A stretch of 64,000 bases of DNA from contig NZ_JAPEMU010000001.1 of assembly GCF_026342405.1 (NCBI RefSeq), forward strand, positions 1,736,001 through 1,800,000. Reading direction: 5' to 3'. The DNA comes from Kitasatospora sp. NBC_00240 (lineage in GTDB: Bacteria > Actinomycetota > Actinomycetes > Streptomycetales > Streptomycetaceae). Made by a program: the position numbers and the translations under genes. The notes beneath the pieces were generated by a model. It saw nothing but the letters and a program-made list of their open reading frames with translations, was not told the origin of the DNA and did not search any database. Below, piece by piece: positions 21,475 to 30,370 of the stretch; position 1 is the stretch's first letter, and each line of letters opens with the position of its first letter.

Positions 21475-22593
21475 GTGAAGTACCTGCCGTGGGACCAGCT
21501 GACGGCCTATCGCGCACGGGTGCGCGGCTGTCTGCTCGGCGGGGCGATCGGGGACGCCCTCGGCTTCCCGATCGAGGGCCTGGCCATGCCGGGGATCGAG
21601 GCCCGGTACGGGGAGACCGGCATCACCGGGCTGGTCCCCGACCGCGACGGCGTGATCGGCCGGATCAGCGACGACACCCAGATGACCCTCTTCACCGCCG
21701 AGGGCTGGCTGCGCGGCTACGCCCGGGCCATGTCCAGAGGCATCAGCGGGGCGGAGGTCGTCCTCGTCCAGCACGCCTACCTGCGCTGGCAGGAGACCCA
21801 GGACCACGAGGACCCGCCGCCCAGGTACGACCTCGTCCACCGGACCGGTCGGCTGCGGGAGGAGCGCTGGTTGTACGCCCGTCGCGCGCCCGGGATGGCC
21901 TGCCGCTCCGGCCTGCGCCAGAACCACGTCCCGGACTCACGGAGCGTGATCGACGGCACCCCGGGCCCGGTCAACCCCGACTCGAAGGGGTGCGGCACGG
22001 TGATGCGCTCGGCGCCCTTCGGCTTCACCGAGGGCGACCCCCGGGGCTCCTTCGAACTCGCCGCCCGCTGCGCGCAGATCACCCACGGCCACCCGACCGG
22101 CTACTACGCCGCCGGCGCCTTCGCCGCGATGATCAGCCATCTGCTGACCGGGGAGGGCCTGGAGTCCGCCGTCCTCAAGAGCATGGAACTGCTCGCCGGC
22201 TACCCGGGCCACGAGGAGACGACCGCCGCCCTGCGCAGGGCCGTCGACCTCGCCCGGACCGGCCCGGCGACCCCGCTGACGGTGGAGAGCCTCGGCGGCG
22301 GCTGGATCGCCGAGGAGGCCCTGGCCATCGCCGTGTACGCGGCGCTGGCCCGCACCGACCACTGGAAGAACCGCACCCCGATCGAGTCCGCGTTCCTGAC
22401 CGCCGTCAACCACTCCGGCGACAGCGACTCCACCGGCTCCATCTGCGGCAACCTGCTGGGCGCCCACTACGGGGACGGCCTGCTGCCGGCGCACTGGCTG
22501 CAGCAGATCGAGGGCCGGGCCGTGATCGCCGCGCTCGCCGACGACTTCGCCGCCGAGGTCCACCCCGGCGAGCAACGCCCCTGGGAGTACTGA
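21475..22593 (+). CDS. ADP-ribosylglycohydrolase family protein (first copy)
   Basis: 372 residues with the ARG (DraG/ARH) signatures: RGCLLGGAIGDALG, ISDDTQMTLFTAEG with metal-binding acidic residues, a DSKGCGTVMRSAPFGF motif and the C-terminal NHSGDSDSTGSICGNLLGA whose Asp residues bind Mg2+. These enzymes remove ADP-ribose from proteins or nucleic acids. GTG 21475 was chosen because AAAGGGGG sits 8 nt before it and it aligns with the start of the second copy; a GTG at 21448 is possible. It is downstream of vWA/ARPP-2 and directly upstream of the secreted ADP-ribosyltransferase operon. Confidence 0.9.
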   Translation: MKYLPWDQLTAYRARVRGCLLGGAIGDALGFPIEGLAMPGIEARYGETGITGLVPDRDGVIGRISDDTQMTLFTAEGWLRGYARAMSRGISGAEVVLVQHAYLRWQETQDHEDPPPRYDLVHRTGRLREERWLYARRAPGMACRSGLRQNHVPDSRSVIDGTPGPVNPDSKGCGTVMRSAPFGFTEGDPRGSFELAARCAQITHGHPTGYYAAGAFAAMISHLLTGEGLESAVLKSMELLAGYPGHEETTAALRRAVDLARTGPATPLTVESLGGGWIAEEALAIAVYAALARTDHWKNRTPIESAFLTAVNHSGDSDSTGSICGNLLGAHYGDGLLPAHWLQQIEGRAVIAALADDFAAEVHPGEQRPWEY

Positions 22594-22794
22594 CCGGCCG
22601 GGCCCGGACCGGTGCGAGCGGCCCGCCCGACCGGCACCGGCGGACGCCGGAGGCCCGAGGTGGAGCGGCGACGGCGTGCGGCGCCCGTAGTGACTGTCGC
22701 AGGACCGCCACAAACGCCCCGCCTGCTGGTTCTCCCGTGCACCCCCGCCAGGTGATCGAGTACCTTCTCCCTTCGAAAGAACATCGGGGGGCGA

Positions 22795-23187
22795 GTGTTG
22801 AACGCGGGTCTGACACACCAGGTACGGATGCTGCACGCCGGAGCCGGTGATCCCGGCATCGTGCTGGCCGCGTTCCGTTCCAGCGTCGTGTTCGTGCCGC
22901 GGGACGCGGACGGCCGGGTGTGGACCGGGGACGAGGGCGGGATCCGCTGGATCTGGGCCTTCAGCACCGAGGCGGCGATAGTCGGGTTCGCCCGGGCCCG
23001 CGGCCACCAGGGCCCGGAGCTGGACTGGTTGACGGTCCGGGGCTCGCGGCTGCTGGACGTCGCGGTGCCCGCGGTCGGCGTCCCCTGCGGAGTGGCACTG
23101 GACGTGGGGAGCGCGCAGCCGATGCTGTTCCCGCCGGTACGGGGGATCGTGCCGGACGCGGTCGCGCTCGACGGGGAGGAGAACTGA
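22795..23187 (+). CDS. SseB-like N-terminal domain protein
   Basis: 130 residues. The core FVPRDADGRVWTGDEGGIRWIWAFSTEAAIVGFARARG resembles the SseB N-terminal domain proteins that accompany WXG/ESX genes in streptomycetes (cited in part: GIRWIWAFSTEA; RLLDVAVPAVG). The role is unknown; a chaperone or immunity function is often assumed. Start GTG 22795 follows six G residues; TTG 22798 is the alternative. The stop overlaps the next ATG (TGATG), so translation is coupled. It opens the toxin operon. Confidence 0.7.
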   Translation: MLNAGLTHQVRMLHAGAGDPGIVLAAFRSSVVFVPRDADGRVWTGDEGGIRWIWAFSTEAAIVGFARARGHQGPELDWLTVRGSRLLDVAVPAVGVPCGVALDVGSAQPMLFPPVRGIVPDAVALDGEEN

Positions 23188-23819
23188 TGGCGGACTTCCA
23201 GGTCGATCCGGAGGCCCTGAAGCTGACGGCGAAGGGCATCAACGACGCGATCGGCGAGTTGAAGAAGGTCGGGATCGCCGAGGGCGCGGTGGTGGGCCGG
23301 GGCTTCACCGACCTCGAACTGACCGGCGGGCAGATCGGCTCCCCCGGCTGCAAGTCGGCCTTCGACGAGTTCTGCGAGCGCTGGGGGGTGATGGTGCGCG
23401 GGCTGGTCCAGCAGGGCAACGAGATCGCCGAGAAGCTCGACCTGTCCGCCGGGATCTACCACGACCACGAGCAGTACGTCTCCGGCGCGCTGAAGGACGC
23501 GGTCAGTGCCGCGATGGGCAACCCCAACCTGACACAGGACCAGGTCGAGGGCCGTTCCTGGAGCCAGACGCTGGCGGACAACCAGGTCACCCAGGTCGCC
23601 CACGCCGACTACTCGGCGAAGTCCTTCGAGGAGGCGGCGCTGCACTCCGCCGGCACCTGGAAGGGCGTGGAGGCCGACCTGCTGGAGAACAACATCATGC
23701 TCGACCAGGTCGGCGACGAGGAGTGGAACAAGGAGCACGCGGCCAAGGCCAAGGCGATGTCGGACGCCCTCAACCAGCGCTTCGAGGCCTACACCCAGCA
23801 GCAGGCGGGCGGCCACTGA
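23187..23819 (+). CDS. WXG/ESX-like helical partner protein of the secreted toxin
   Basis: 210 residues, mostly helical, without a signal peptide. The first 100 residues (FQVDPEALKLTAKGINDAIGELKK ... DEFCERWGVMVRGLVQQGNEIAEKL) are like type VII-associated helical hairpins, but the canonical W-x-G is not clear (RWG occurs instead). The second half is polar and may fold as a separate helical bundle. Position decides the call: coupled by TGATG overlaps to both the SseB-like gene before and the WXG toxin after. It may serve as the chaperone or secretion partner. Confidence 0.65.
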   Translation: MADFQVDPEALKLTAKGINDAIGELKKVGIAEGAVVGRGFTDLELTGGQIGSPGCKSAFDEFCERWGVMVRGLVQQGNEIAEKLDLSAGIYHDHEQYVSGALKDAVSAAMGNPNLTQDQVEGRSWSQTLADNQVTQVAHADYSAKSFEEAALHSAGTWKGVEADLLENNIMLDQVGDEEWNKEHAAKAKAMSDALNQRFEAYTQQQAGGH

Positions 23820-26038
23820 TGGGCGGCCTCCTCGGGAGCGTCAAGAGCTTCGCCGGCGACTTCGTCAACGTGCACGCGCACGCGGTCGGCGGCGCGCTGG
23901 ACTTCGTCGGCCTGGAGGACGCGGGCCGGGCGGTCGGCAAGTGGGGCGACGGCATCGCCGAGGACCTCGGCGCGGACGTCGGAGAGCTGAACCTCGGTGA
24001 GACGGACGACCCGAAGCAGCTCGTCCACGGTGATGTGAAGGCGATCGGCGAGACCGTCCAGCACCTGCAGAAGTTCACGCTCGCCTTCGAGGAGGTCGCC
24101 GGCGGGCTGAGCCGGATGGACGCCGACCACTGGCAGGGCCAGGCCGCCGACGCCTTCCGCAAGAAGTTCGCCACCCAGCCCACCGCCTGGCGGGTCACCG
24201 CCGACGCCTGCGAGGCCGCGGCGAAGGCGCTGACGGCACTGGCCGGCACCCTCGCCTGGGCCCAGGAACAGGCGCAGCAGGCCATCGACCTGTACAAGAA
24301 GGCCGAGCAGGCGACCAAGGACGGCCAGGCCGCGTACAACCACCAGGCGGACGAGTACAACCGGGCCGTCAAGGCGTACAACGCGGCCTCCGACGCGGGG
24401 CAGAGCCCCACCGCTCCCACCAGGCCGGCGCCGTTCCAGGACCCGGGCGCGGCCGGGCGCAAGCAGGCCGCGGAGGTGCTGCTGGCGGCCCGCAAGCAGC
24501 GGGTCAGCGCCACCGGGACGGCCGAACAGGCGATCAGGGCGGCGACCGGCCACGCCCCCCAGGCGCCCGGGCTGATGGACCGGATCGGCAACGCCCTGGT
24601 CGACGCGCCCGACGTCATCGCGGGCAGTGCGCTGCACCTGGAGGGCGGTTTCCTCAAGGGCGGCGCCGACCTGCTGAAGTTCGCGCGCGGCGTGAACCCC
24701 TTCGACGTGTACAACATCACCCACCCCGCGCTGTACCTGGACCACCTGAACTCCGTCGCCGGGGGCCTGGCGTACACCGCCAACCACCCCACCGAGCTGG
24801 CCAAGGCCCTGGTCGGCTCCGGCTGGGGCTCGGACCCGGCCGAGGCCGGCGGCAAGAGCCTGTTCAACCTGCTCTCGGGCCTCGCCACCGGGGGCGGCAG
24901 CGAGGCGGCGGCCGTCACCGAGCGGGTGGCCGTCAACGCCCTGGAGCGGGCGGCCCAGCGCACCGCCGTCGACGCCGCCGAACGCGGCGCCGCGCAGGTG
25001 GCCGAGAACGCCGGTCAGCGGGCCGTGGCCGGCCTGGGTGAGCACCCCTTCGTCCCCCGGGTGGAGCCGGTCGTACCGAAGGTGGAGCCGGGCGGACTGC
25101 CGGACGGCTGGACGCTCAAGCCGGCCGAGGGCCCCAAGTTGGACGCCACCCCCGTGCACGAGCCGGCGGCGCCGCAGCATCCGCACGTCCCCGTGCAGTC
25201 GGCGCCCGAACCCCACCACGTCGAACCGCAGGCCCACCAGCCGGAGCCGCCGGCGCACCGGCCCGAGCCCGGCGCCCACCAGCCGCAGGCTCCGGAGGCC
25301 CCCTCCCACCAGCCCGAACCGGCCTCGCACGCCCCCGAGAGCGCGCCCCACCAGCCCGAGCCCGCGTCCCCCTCACCGAACTACCACTCCGAGGACAACG
25401 GCCCGCTGGCCGCGATCAAGCACAACCAGGAGATGGCGGATCTGGGGGCCGCCGAGCGGGACATCGCCCAGCAGGGACGGACCTTCGAGGACGACGCGGC
25501 CAGGGAGTACGGCGCCAAGACCTGGAACGAGACGGCCGACAATCTCCCGGCGGAGCAGCGCAAGGCCGTGGAGAACTACACCCTGGACTCGGAGACCGCC
25601 CCCAAGGGCCAGTCCTACCAGGACATCAACAGGTCCCTCCGGGACGAGATCCCCCGGACCTCGCAGATCGACCAGCAGGTCGCGGACCTCGACAGGGCCC
25701 TGCAGGCTCACCCCGTCCCGGAGGACATCGTGGTCACCCGGGGTACCGACCTCGGGCACCTCGACGTCGCCGATCCCGAGGACCTGGTCGGCAAGACCAT
25801 CACCGAGAAGGGCTACATGTCCACCTCGCTGGGTGATCTGCCGTCGATGTACCAGGGCAAGGAGGCGATCCTGCACCTCAGCGTGCCGGGCGGCACCCCC
25901 GGGCTCTGGGTCGAGAACGTCGGCGCGATGGGGGCCGCCGAACGGGAGCTCCTGCTCGGCCGGAACCTCGACTGGAAGGCCACCAAGGTCGTCAAAGTCG
26001 GCAATCAGTACCATGTTTTCGGCGAAATCCTGGGATGA
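23819..26038 (+). CDS. Putative T7SS-secreted toxin with C-terminal ADP-ribosyltransferase domain
   Basis: 739 residues. The N-terminal ~230 residues form a WXG-type helical secretion region (W105-Q-G in MDADHWQGQAADAFRKKF, then long coiled helices). The middle (about 240-400) has small hydrophobic stretches; residues about 415-520 are a Pro/His/Glu-rich linker of QPEP-like repeats. The C-terminal ~200 residues look like an R-S-E class ADP-ribosyltransferase: R641 in VVTRGTD, S668-T-S670 in GYMSTSLG, and E708-R-E710 in AERELLLGR, followed by the final VGNQYHVFGEILG. Such enzymes transfer ADP-ribose from NAD+ to proteins or other targets. No signal peptide, as in type VII substrates. Two ADP-ribosylglycohydrolase genes flank the locus. 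Confidence 0.85.
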   Translation: MGGLLGSVKSFAGDFVNVHAHAVGGALDFVGLEDAGRAVGKWGDGIAEDLGADVGELNLGETDDPKQLVHGDVKAIGETVQHLQKFTLAFEEVAGGLSRMDADHWQGQAADAFRKKFATQPTAWRVTADACEAAAKALTALAGTLAWAQEQAQQAIDLYKKAEQATKDGQAAYNHQADEYNRAVKAYNAASDAGQSPTAPTRPAPFQDPGAAGRKQAAEVLLAARKQRVSATGTAEQAIRAATGHAPQAPGLMDRIGNALVDAPDVIAGSALHLEGGFLKGGADLLKFARGVNPFDVYNITHPALYLDHLNSVAGGLAYTANHPTELAKALVGSGWGSDPAEAGGKSLFNLLSGLATGGGSEAAAVTERVAVNALERAAQRTAVDAAERGAAQVAENAGQRAVAGLGEHPFVPRVEPVVPKVEPGGLPDGWTLKPAEGPKLDATPVHEPAAPQHPHVPVQSAPEPHHVEPQAHQPEPPAHRPEPGAHQPQAPEAPSHQPEPASHAPESAPHQPEPASPSPNYHSEDNGPLAAIKHNQEMADLGAAERDIAQQGRTFEDDAAREYGAKTWNETADNLPAEQRKAVENYTLDSETAPKGQSYQDINRSLRDEIPRTSQIDQQVADLDRALQAHPVPEDIVVTRGTDLGHLDVADPEDLVGKTITEKGYMSTSLGDLPSMYQGKEAILHLSVPGGTPGLWVENVGAMGAAERELLLGRNLDWKATKVVKVGNQYHVFGEILG

Positions 26039-26053
26039 CGGAATGAGTGACCA

Positions 26054-28780
26054 GTGATCGACAACGACTGGGCCAACGAGCGCCTCAACCAGGACCTGCA
26101 GTTCCTCGTGGTGTCCTCGCCGCCCCGCTACGCGTCCGAGACCGACCACCCGGTGGAGTACGTCGCGGCGGTCGCCCCCGAGGGACACGTGACCGGCTAC
26201 CTCTGGTGGTGCGACGCCGACGGGGCGGCCGCCTTCGCACGACGGCTGGCCGTCCCGAGCTGGAACGCCGGCTCCTTCTGGTACAGCAAGCTGCTGGAGG
26301 CCAAGGCCCGCAACCTGCTCCCGTCCCAGGCCGTGCGGGAGTTCCTGCTGGAACCGGGCACCGGCTCGTCCGGACGGCTCGACCCCGCGTCCAGGGCCGT
26401 GACCGGTCTCGCGGCCCTGACCGAACTGGCCGCCGAGGGCTGGCAGCCCCCGGGCGACCGGGTCAAGCCGCTCGGCTGGCGCCCGGACCCGCCGCTGAGC
26501 CACGAGCAGTCCGAACTCGCCCAGGCCGCCGGCGGCTGGCTCTACCAGACCGACCCGGGGTACGACCCGGCCGGCCAGGTGCCGCCGCAGGCGGTGACCG
26601 GCGCCTGGCAGGTCGGCCCCGCCGGGCGGCTGCTGCGCTTCTGGCACAACCCGGTCTACGGCACGGCCCCCGCCCCCGTCGCGCCGGCCGACGCGGGCGC
26701 CCCGGTGCCGCCGCTGCGGGCCGGCCGCCGGCCGGCCGGCGTCGCCCTGCTCGGCTGGCTGGAGGACGGCCGGGCACCCCGGCTGTGCCGGGTCGCCGGC
26801 TCGTCCGGCAGCGGCCGCACGCACCTGCTGCACTGGCTGACCGCCGCCGCGCCCCCGGACAACCCGCGGGCCGGCCGCCGCGTGCACGCGGCACTCTCCG
26901 CCGAGGGCCTGACCGTCCGTAGCGCCACCTGGCTGCTGGCCGCCCGGCTCGGGCTGGTCGCCGGCACCCCCACCGACCTGATGGAGGCCCTGCAGGACGG
27001 CGTTCCCCGGACCCTCGCGATCACCGACCTGGACCGGGCCGGCGGCGAGGGCCTGCCGGACGCGGCGGAGCGGATCGCCGTCGAGCTGCTCACCCCGCTG
27101 CTGCGGGTCCCGTGGCTGCGACTGGTGGTGGAGTCCGGCTCCGGCACGCCCGCCGCCCTCGCGCTGGACGCCGCCGCTCCCGGCGGGGCCGTGCTGGACC
27201 TGGACGAGCCCCGGTGGACCGAGGTCGAGCGCTTCACCGCCTGGTACGGCGCCCTGGGCGGCGATCCGGTGACCGCCGGTCGGGTCCACCCGAGCCCGGG
27301 CCTGGCCCAGCTGGCCGCCCGCACCCCGGCGACCCCCGGCGACCCCGGCGCCGCGCCGGCCGACCGGGCGTCCGCACTGGCCGCGGCCTGGTGGACGGCG
27401 CTGCCGGCGGACCTGCGGCCGGCCGTACGCTCGCTCGCGGCCGACGGACCGGCCACCGCCGAGCTGTGGGCCGCCCTGCCGGGCAGCGGTGGGCCGGAGG
27501 CCGTCCGCCGAACGACCGAGCTGCTGGCCCCGCCGGCCGACGGCAGGACCTGGCGGCTCCGGCCGGACCAGCTGGCGGCCCGGGTGGTGGCCGAGTCCCC
27601 GCCGGTGGACCACGCCGTGCTGGTGCGGAACATCGCGGACGGCGTCCCCCGGCTGGACACCGGCCGGCCGGACCTGGCGAGCGCCGGCCCCGAGCGGCTC
27701 GGGGCGCTGCTGCGGCACGCCGTCCCCGCGGGCATCGCCGGCCAGCTGCTGGCCGACCCGGAGTTCCTGGTGCACGCCGACCGGGCCGCGGTCACCGCCG
27801 CCTTCGAACGGGCCGAGGCCGCCGGCGACCCACCGGGCGCCCTGGCCGAGGCCTGGCAGCTCGCCGGCCCGGTCTGCGCGGACGGCGCCCCGGCCGCCCG
27901 GGCGGCCGCCCTGCACGCCTGGCTGGCGGGCCGCGACCAGCAGGCCGCCGACCGGTGCGCCGCCCTGTCCGGCGTGCCCTGGACGGCACGCTGGTCCTAC
28001 CGCCGGCCGAACGGGCAGGTGCGCCGGGCGATGCTCGGCCACGGCCGCTACGCCGGCCGGCTCGCGGTGGCCGTCAACGGCATCCTGCGGCACGTCGACC
28101 CGGCGACCGGGCAGGACGCCGCGAAGGTCGACCCGATCCGGCTGCCCGGGTTCCCCACCGTCGCGATGCTCTGCGGCGCGGACGGCTCCTACTACCTGCT
28201 GCGACCGGACGGTGTCGTCACCGAGCTTCCGCTGCCCGGCAGTTCGCAGAACAGCCTGTCCCGCGCGCTCGACTGGGCCACCCGCAACTTCCCCGACGGG
28301 GTGACCGCGCTGGCGACCCACGGCGAGCAGGACGGGCCGGCGACGGTGGCCGTGGGTGACGGCGGCGGCCGGCTGCACCGCTTGCGCACCGACGGCGGCC
28401 CGGTGCTCTCCGCCGACGGCGCGCTCCATCGGGGCGCCGTCACCGCCGTGGACGTCGCCGTCCCCGCCGGTGGCGAGGTCGTGGTGAGCGGCGGCCGGGA
28501 CGGCCGGGTGTGGAGCTGGGCGCACGCGGCCGGACGGGCGCCGGAGCTGGTCGACGAGCGGGACCACCCGGTCACGGCCGTGGCCGTGGCGGGCACCGCC
28601 CGGGGCCCGGTGACGGTCGCCGCCTGGTCCGACGGCCTGGTCCGGATCCGTCGACCGGACGCCGTCGGCCCGGCCCTCGACCTGCGCCTCGGCGGGCCCG
28701 CCCGCTCGGTCACCGTCGACCCGACCGGCCTGGTCTGCCTGGCGCTCCCCAAGGGCGTCATAGCGCTGAGCATCGACTGA
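26054..28780 (+). CDS. P-loop NTPase with C-terminal beta-propeller (STAND-like), unknown role
   Basis: 908 residues. The N-terminal 220 residues are a domain of unknown type. A P-loop follows at 249-256 (GSSGSGRT) in which the usual lysine is arginine, then a likely Walker B near 320 (LAITDLDRAG). After a helical middle, residues from about 680 on show WD40-like strands (AVTAVDVAVPAGGEVVVSGGRDGRVWSW, quoted in part: VVSGGRDGRVWSW; VTVAAWSDGLVRI). This resembles STAND-type ATPases, which sense and signal, but the missing lysine leaves ATP hydrolysis in doubt. GTG 26054 is 15 nt after the toxin gene, so it belongs to the operon. Immunity, regulation or delivery are all possible. Confidence 0.6.
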   Translation: MIDNDWANERLNQDLQFLVVSSPPRYASETDHPVEYVAAVAPEGHVTGYLWWCDADGAAAFARRLAVPSWNAGSFWYSKLLEAKARNLLPSQAVREFLLEPGTGSSGRLDPASRAVTGLAALTELAAEGWQPPGDRVKPLGWRPDPPLSHEQSELAQAAGGWLYQTDPGYDPAGQVPPQAVTGAWQVGPAGRLLRFWHNPVYGTAPAPVAPADAGAPVPPLRAGRRPAGVALLGWLEDGRAPRLCRVAGSSGSGRTHLLHWLTAAAPPDNPRAGRRVHAALSAEGLTVRSATWLLAARLGLVAGTPTDLMEALQDGVPRTLAITDLDRAGGEGLPDAAERIAVELLTPLLRVPWLRLVVESGSGTPAALALDAAAPGGAVLDLDEPRWTEVERFTAWYGALGGDPVTAGRVHPSPGLAQLAARTPATPGDPGAAPADRASALAAAWWTALPADLRPAVRSLAADGPATAELWAALPGSGGPEAVRRTTELLAPPADGRTWRLRPDQLAARVVAESPPVDHAVLVRNIADGVPRLDTGRPDLASAGPERLGALLRHAVPAGIAGQLLADPEFLVHADRAAVTAAFERAEAAGDPPGALAEAWQLAGPVCADGAPAARAAALHAWLAGRDQQAADRCAALSGVPWTARWSYRRPNGQVRRAMLGHGRYAGRLAVAVNGILRHVDPATGQDAAKVDPIRLPGFPTVAMLCGADGSYYLLRPDGVVTELPLPGSSQNSLSRALDWATRNFPDGVTALATHGEQDGPATVAVGDGGGRLHRLRTDGGPVLSADGALHRGAVTAVDVAVPAGGEVVVSGGRDGRVWSWAHAAGRAPELVDERDHPVTAVAVAGTARGPVTVAAWSDGLVRIRRPDAVGPALDLRLGGPARSVTVDPTGLVCLALPKGVIALSID

Positions 28781-28810
28781 CGGCCGCCCGGACACCGCGC
28801 CGGGCGGCCG
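28781..28810. terminator. Hairpin terminator between convergent genes
   Basis: Perfect 11-bp stem (28781-28791 with 28800-28810), 8-nt loop, immediately after the stop of the P-loop gene and 9 nt before the end of the convergent ARG gene. Confidence 0.75.
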
Positions 28811-28819
28811 GACGCGTGC

Positions 28820-29941
28820 TCAGTGGTACAACCACGGACGTGACTCGCCGGGGTGGACCTCGGCGGCGAAGTCGTCGGCGAGCGCGGCGATCACGGCCCG
28901 GCCCTCGATCTGCTGCAGCCAGTGCGCCGGCAGCAGGCAGTCCCCGTAATGGGCGCCCAGCAGGTTGCCGCAGACGGAGCCGGTGGAGTCGCTGTCGCCG
29001 GAGTGGTTGACGGCGGTCAGCAGGGCGATCTCGACGGGTGTGCGGTCCTCCCGGTACTCGGTGGGGGCGAGCGCCGTGTAGAGGCCGACGGCCAGGGCCT
29101 CCTCGGCGATCCAGCCCGCGCCGAGGCTCTCCACCTTCGACGGGGTCGCCGGGCCGGTCCGGGCGAGGTCGACGGCCCTGCGCAGGGCCGCCGTCGTCTC
29201 CTCGTGGCCCGGGTAGCCGGCGAGCAGCTCCATGCTCATCAGGACGGCGGCCTCCACCGACCCGCCGTTGACCAAGTGGCTGATCATCGCGGCGAAGGCG
29301 CCGGCGGCGTAGTAGCCGGTCGGGTGGCCGTGGGTGATCTGCGCGCAGCGGGCGGCGAGTTCGAAGCACCACTTGGGGTCGCTCCCGGTGAAGCCGAAGG
29401 GCGCCGAGCGGACCACCGCGCCGCACCCCTTCGAGTCGGGGTTCACCGGGCCCGGGGTGCCGTCGACCGGGATCCACGGTACGGGGACGTGACTCTCCCG
29501 CAGCCCGGCGGCGGTGGCCGGGCCGGGCCCGCGTCGGGCGTACAGCCACCGCTCCTCGCGCAGCCGGCCGCTGCGGTGCCGCAGGCCGTCCCGCGGCGGC
29601 GGTTCCGGGTAGGTCTGGGTCTCCTGCCAGGCCTGGTACGCGTCGTGCACCATGGCGGTCTCCGCGCCGCCGAGCCCCCTGGCCATCGCCCGGGCGTAGG
29701 CGCTCAGCCAGCCCTCGGCGGTGAAGAGCGTCAGCTGGGTCTCGTCGCTGATCCGCCCGGTCACGCCGTCGAGGTCCGGGACCGGTCCGGTCACGCCGTG
29801 CTCCCCGTACCGGGCCCGGATGCCGGGCAGGGACAGGCCCTCGATCGGGTGGCCGAGGGCGTCCCCGATCGCTCCGCCGAGCAGGCAGCCGCGCAGTCGT
29901 GCGCGGTACACCGCCAGCTCACGCAACGACAGCTGTTCCAC
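28820..29941 (-). CDS. ADP-ribosylglycohydrolase family protein (second copy)
   Basis: 373 residues, a close paralogue of the ARG at 21475-22593 (the whole length aligns, with the same RGCLLGGAIGDALG, NPDSKGCG, RSAPFGF and NHSGDSDSTGS motifs; roughly three residues in four appear shared). All metal-binding acidic positions seen in the first copy are kept, so it should be active. GTG 29941 has GGAGGGGGA at good spacing. It is convergent to the ADP-ribosyltransferase toxin operon and has its own promoter. A role in undoing self-modification by the toxin is the natural hypothesis; as a housekeeping enzyme it would also make sense. Confidence 0.9.
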   Translation of the reverse strand: MEQLSLRELAVYRARLRGCLLGGAIGDALGHPIEGLSLPGIRARYGEHGVTGPVPDLDGVTGRISDETQLTLFTAEGWLSAYARAMARGLGGAETAMVHDAYQAWQETQTYPEPPPRDGLRHRSGRLREERWLYARRGPGPATAAGLRESHVPVPWIPVDGTPGPVNPDSKGCGAVVRSAPFGFTGSDPKWCFELAARCAQITHGHPTGYYAAGAFAAMISHLVNGGSVEAAVLMSMELLAGYPGHEETTAALRRAVDLARTGPATPSKVESLGAGWIAEEALAVGLYTALAPTEYREDRTPVEIALLTAVNHSGDSDSTGSVCGNLLGAHYGDCLLPAHWLQQIEGRAVIAALADDFAAEVHPGESRPWLYH

Positions 29942-30370
29942 CTGTGTCCCCCTCCAGCGATGATCAACCGCGCGTCAGCCTAGCCGCCCCCTGCGGTGGG
30001 GCCGCCGGCCCGGCGGCGCCCCGGTCCGCCGCCGCGTCCCCGCCGCGTCCCCGCCGCGGACGTCCGCGGCGGCGGACCGGACGGGGGGGTCGGACCGGAC
30101 GGGGGGTCGGACGGGTGGGTCGCCGTGGCGGCCCGGTCCGTGATCCGCGTCACCCGGCGGGCCCGGACGGGCCGGCGCCGCCGGTCGGCGCGGGGAGGGA
30201 GGTCGGGCGTCACGCGGGGCCGGGTCGATGTGCCCCGCCCCTCCCGCCGCCCCCTGCCCGGCCCCCTCCGCCGGGCTGATGATCACAGCGGTTTCGCCTC
30301 GTCCCGGCCCGGCCCAGTAGACTCCGCCCGGTAACCGGGCGGGGAAAGCGAGCAAGGAAGCAGTGACGGC
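29942..30370. other. Gene-free divergent region
   Basis: About 430 nt, extremely GC-rich with G- and C-tracts: short repeats of GTCCCCGCCGC near 30026-30062 and of CGGACGGGGGG near 30076-30118. It must contain promoters for the second ARG gene and for the zinc-finger SDR gene. No gene was recognised. Confidence 0.5.
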
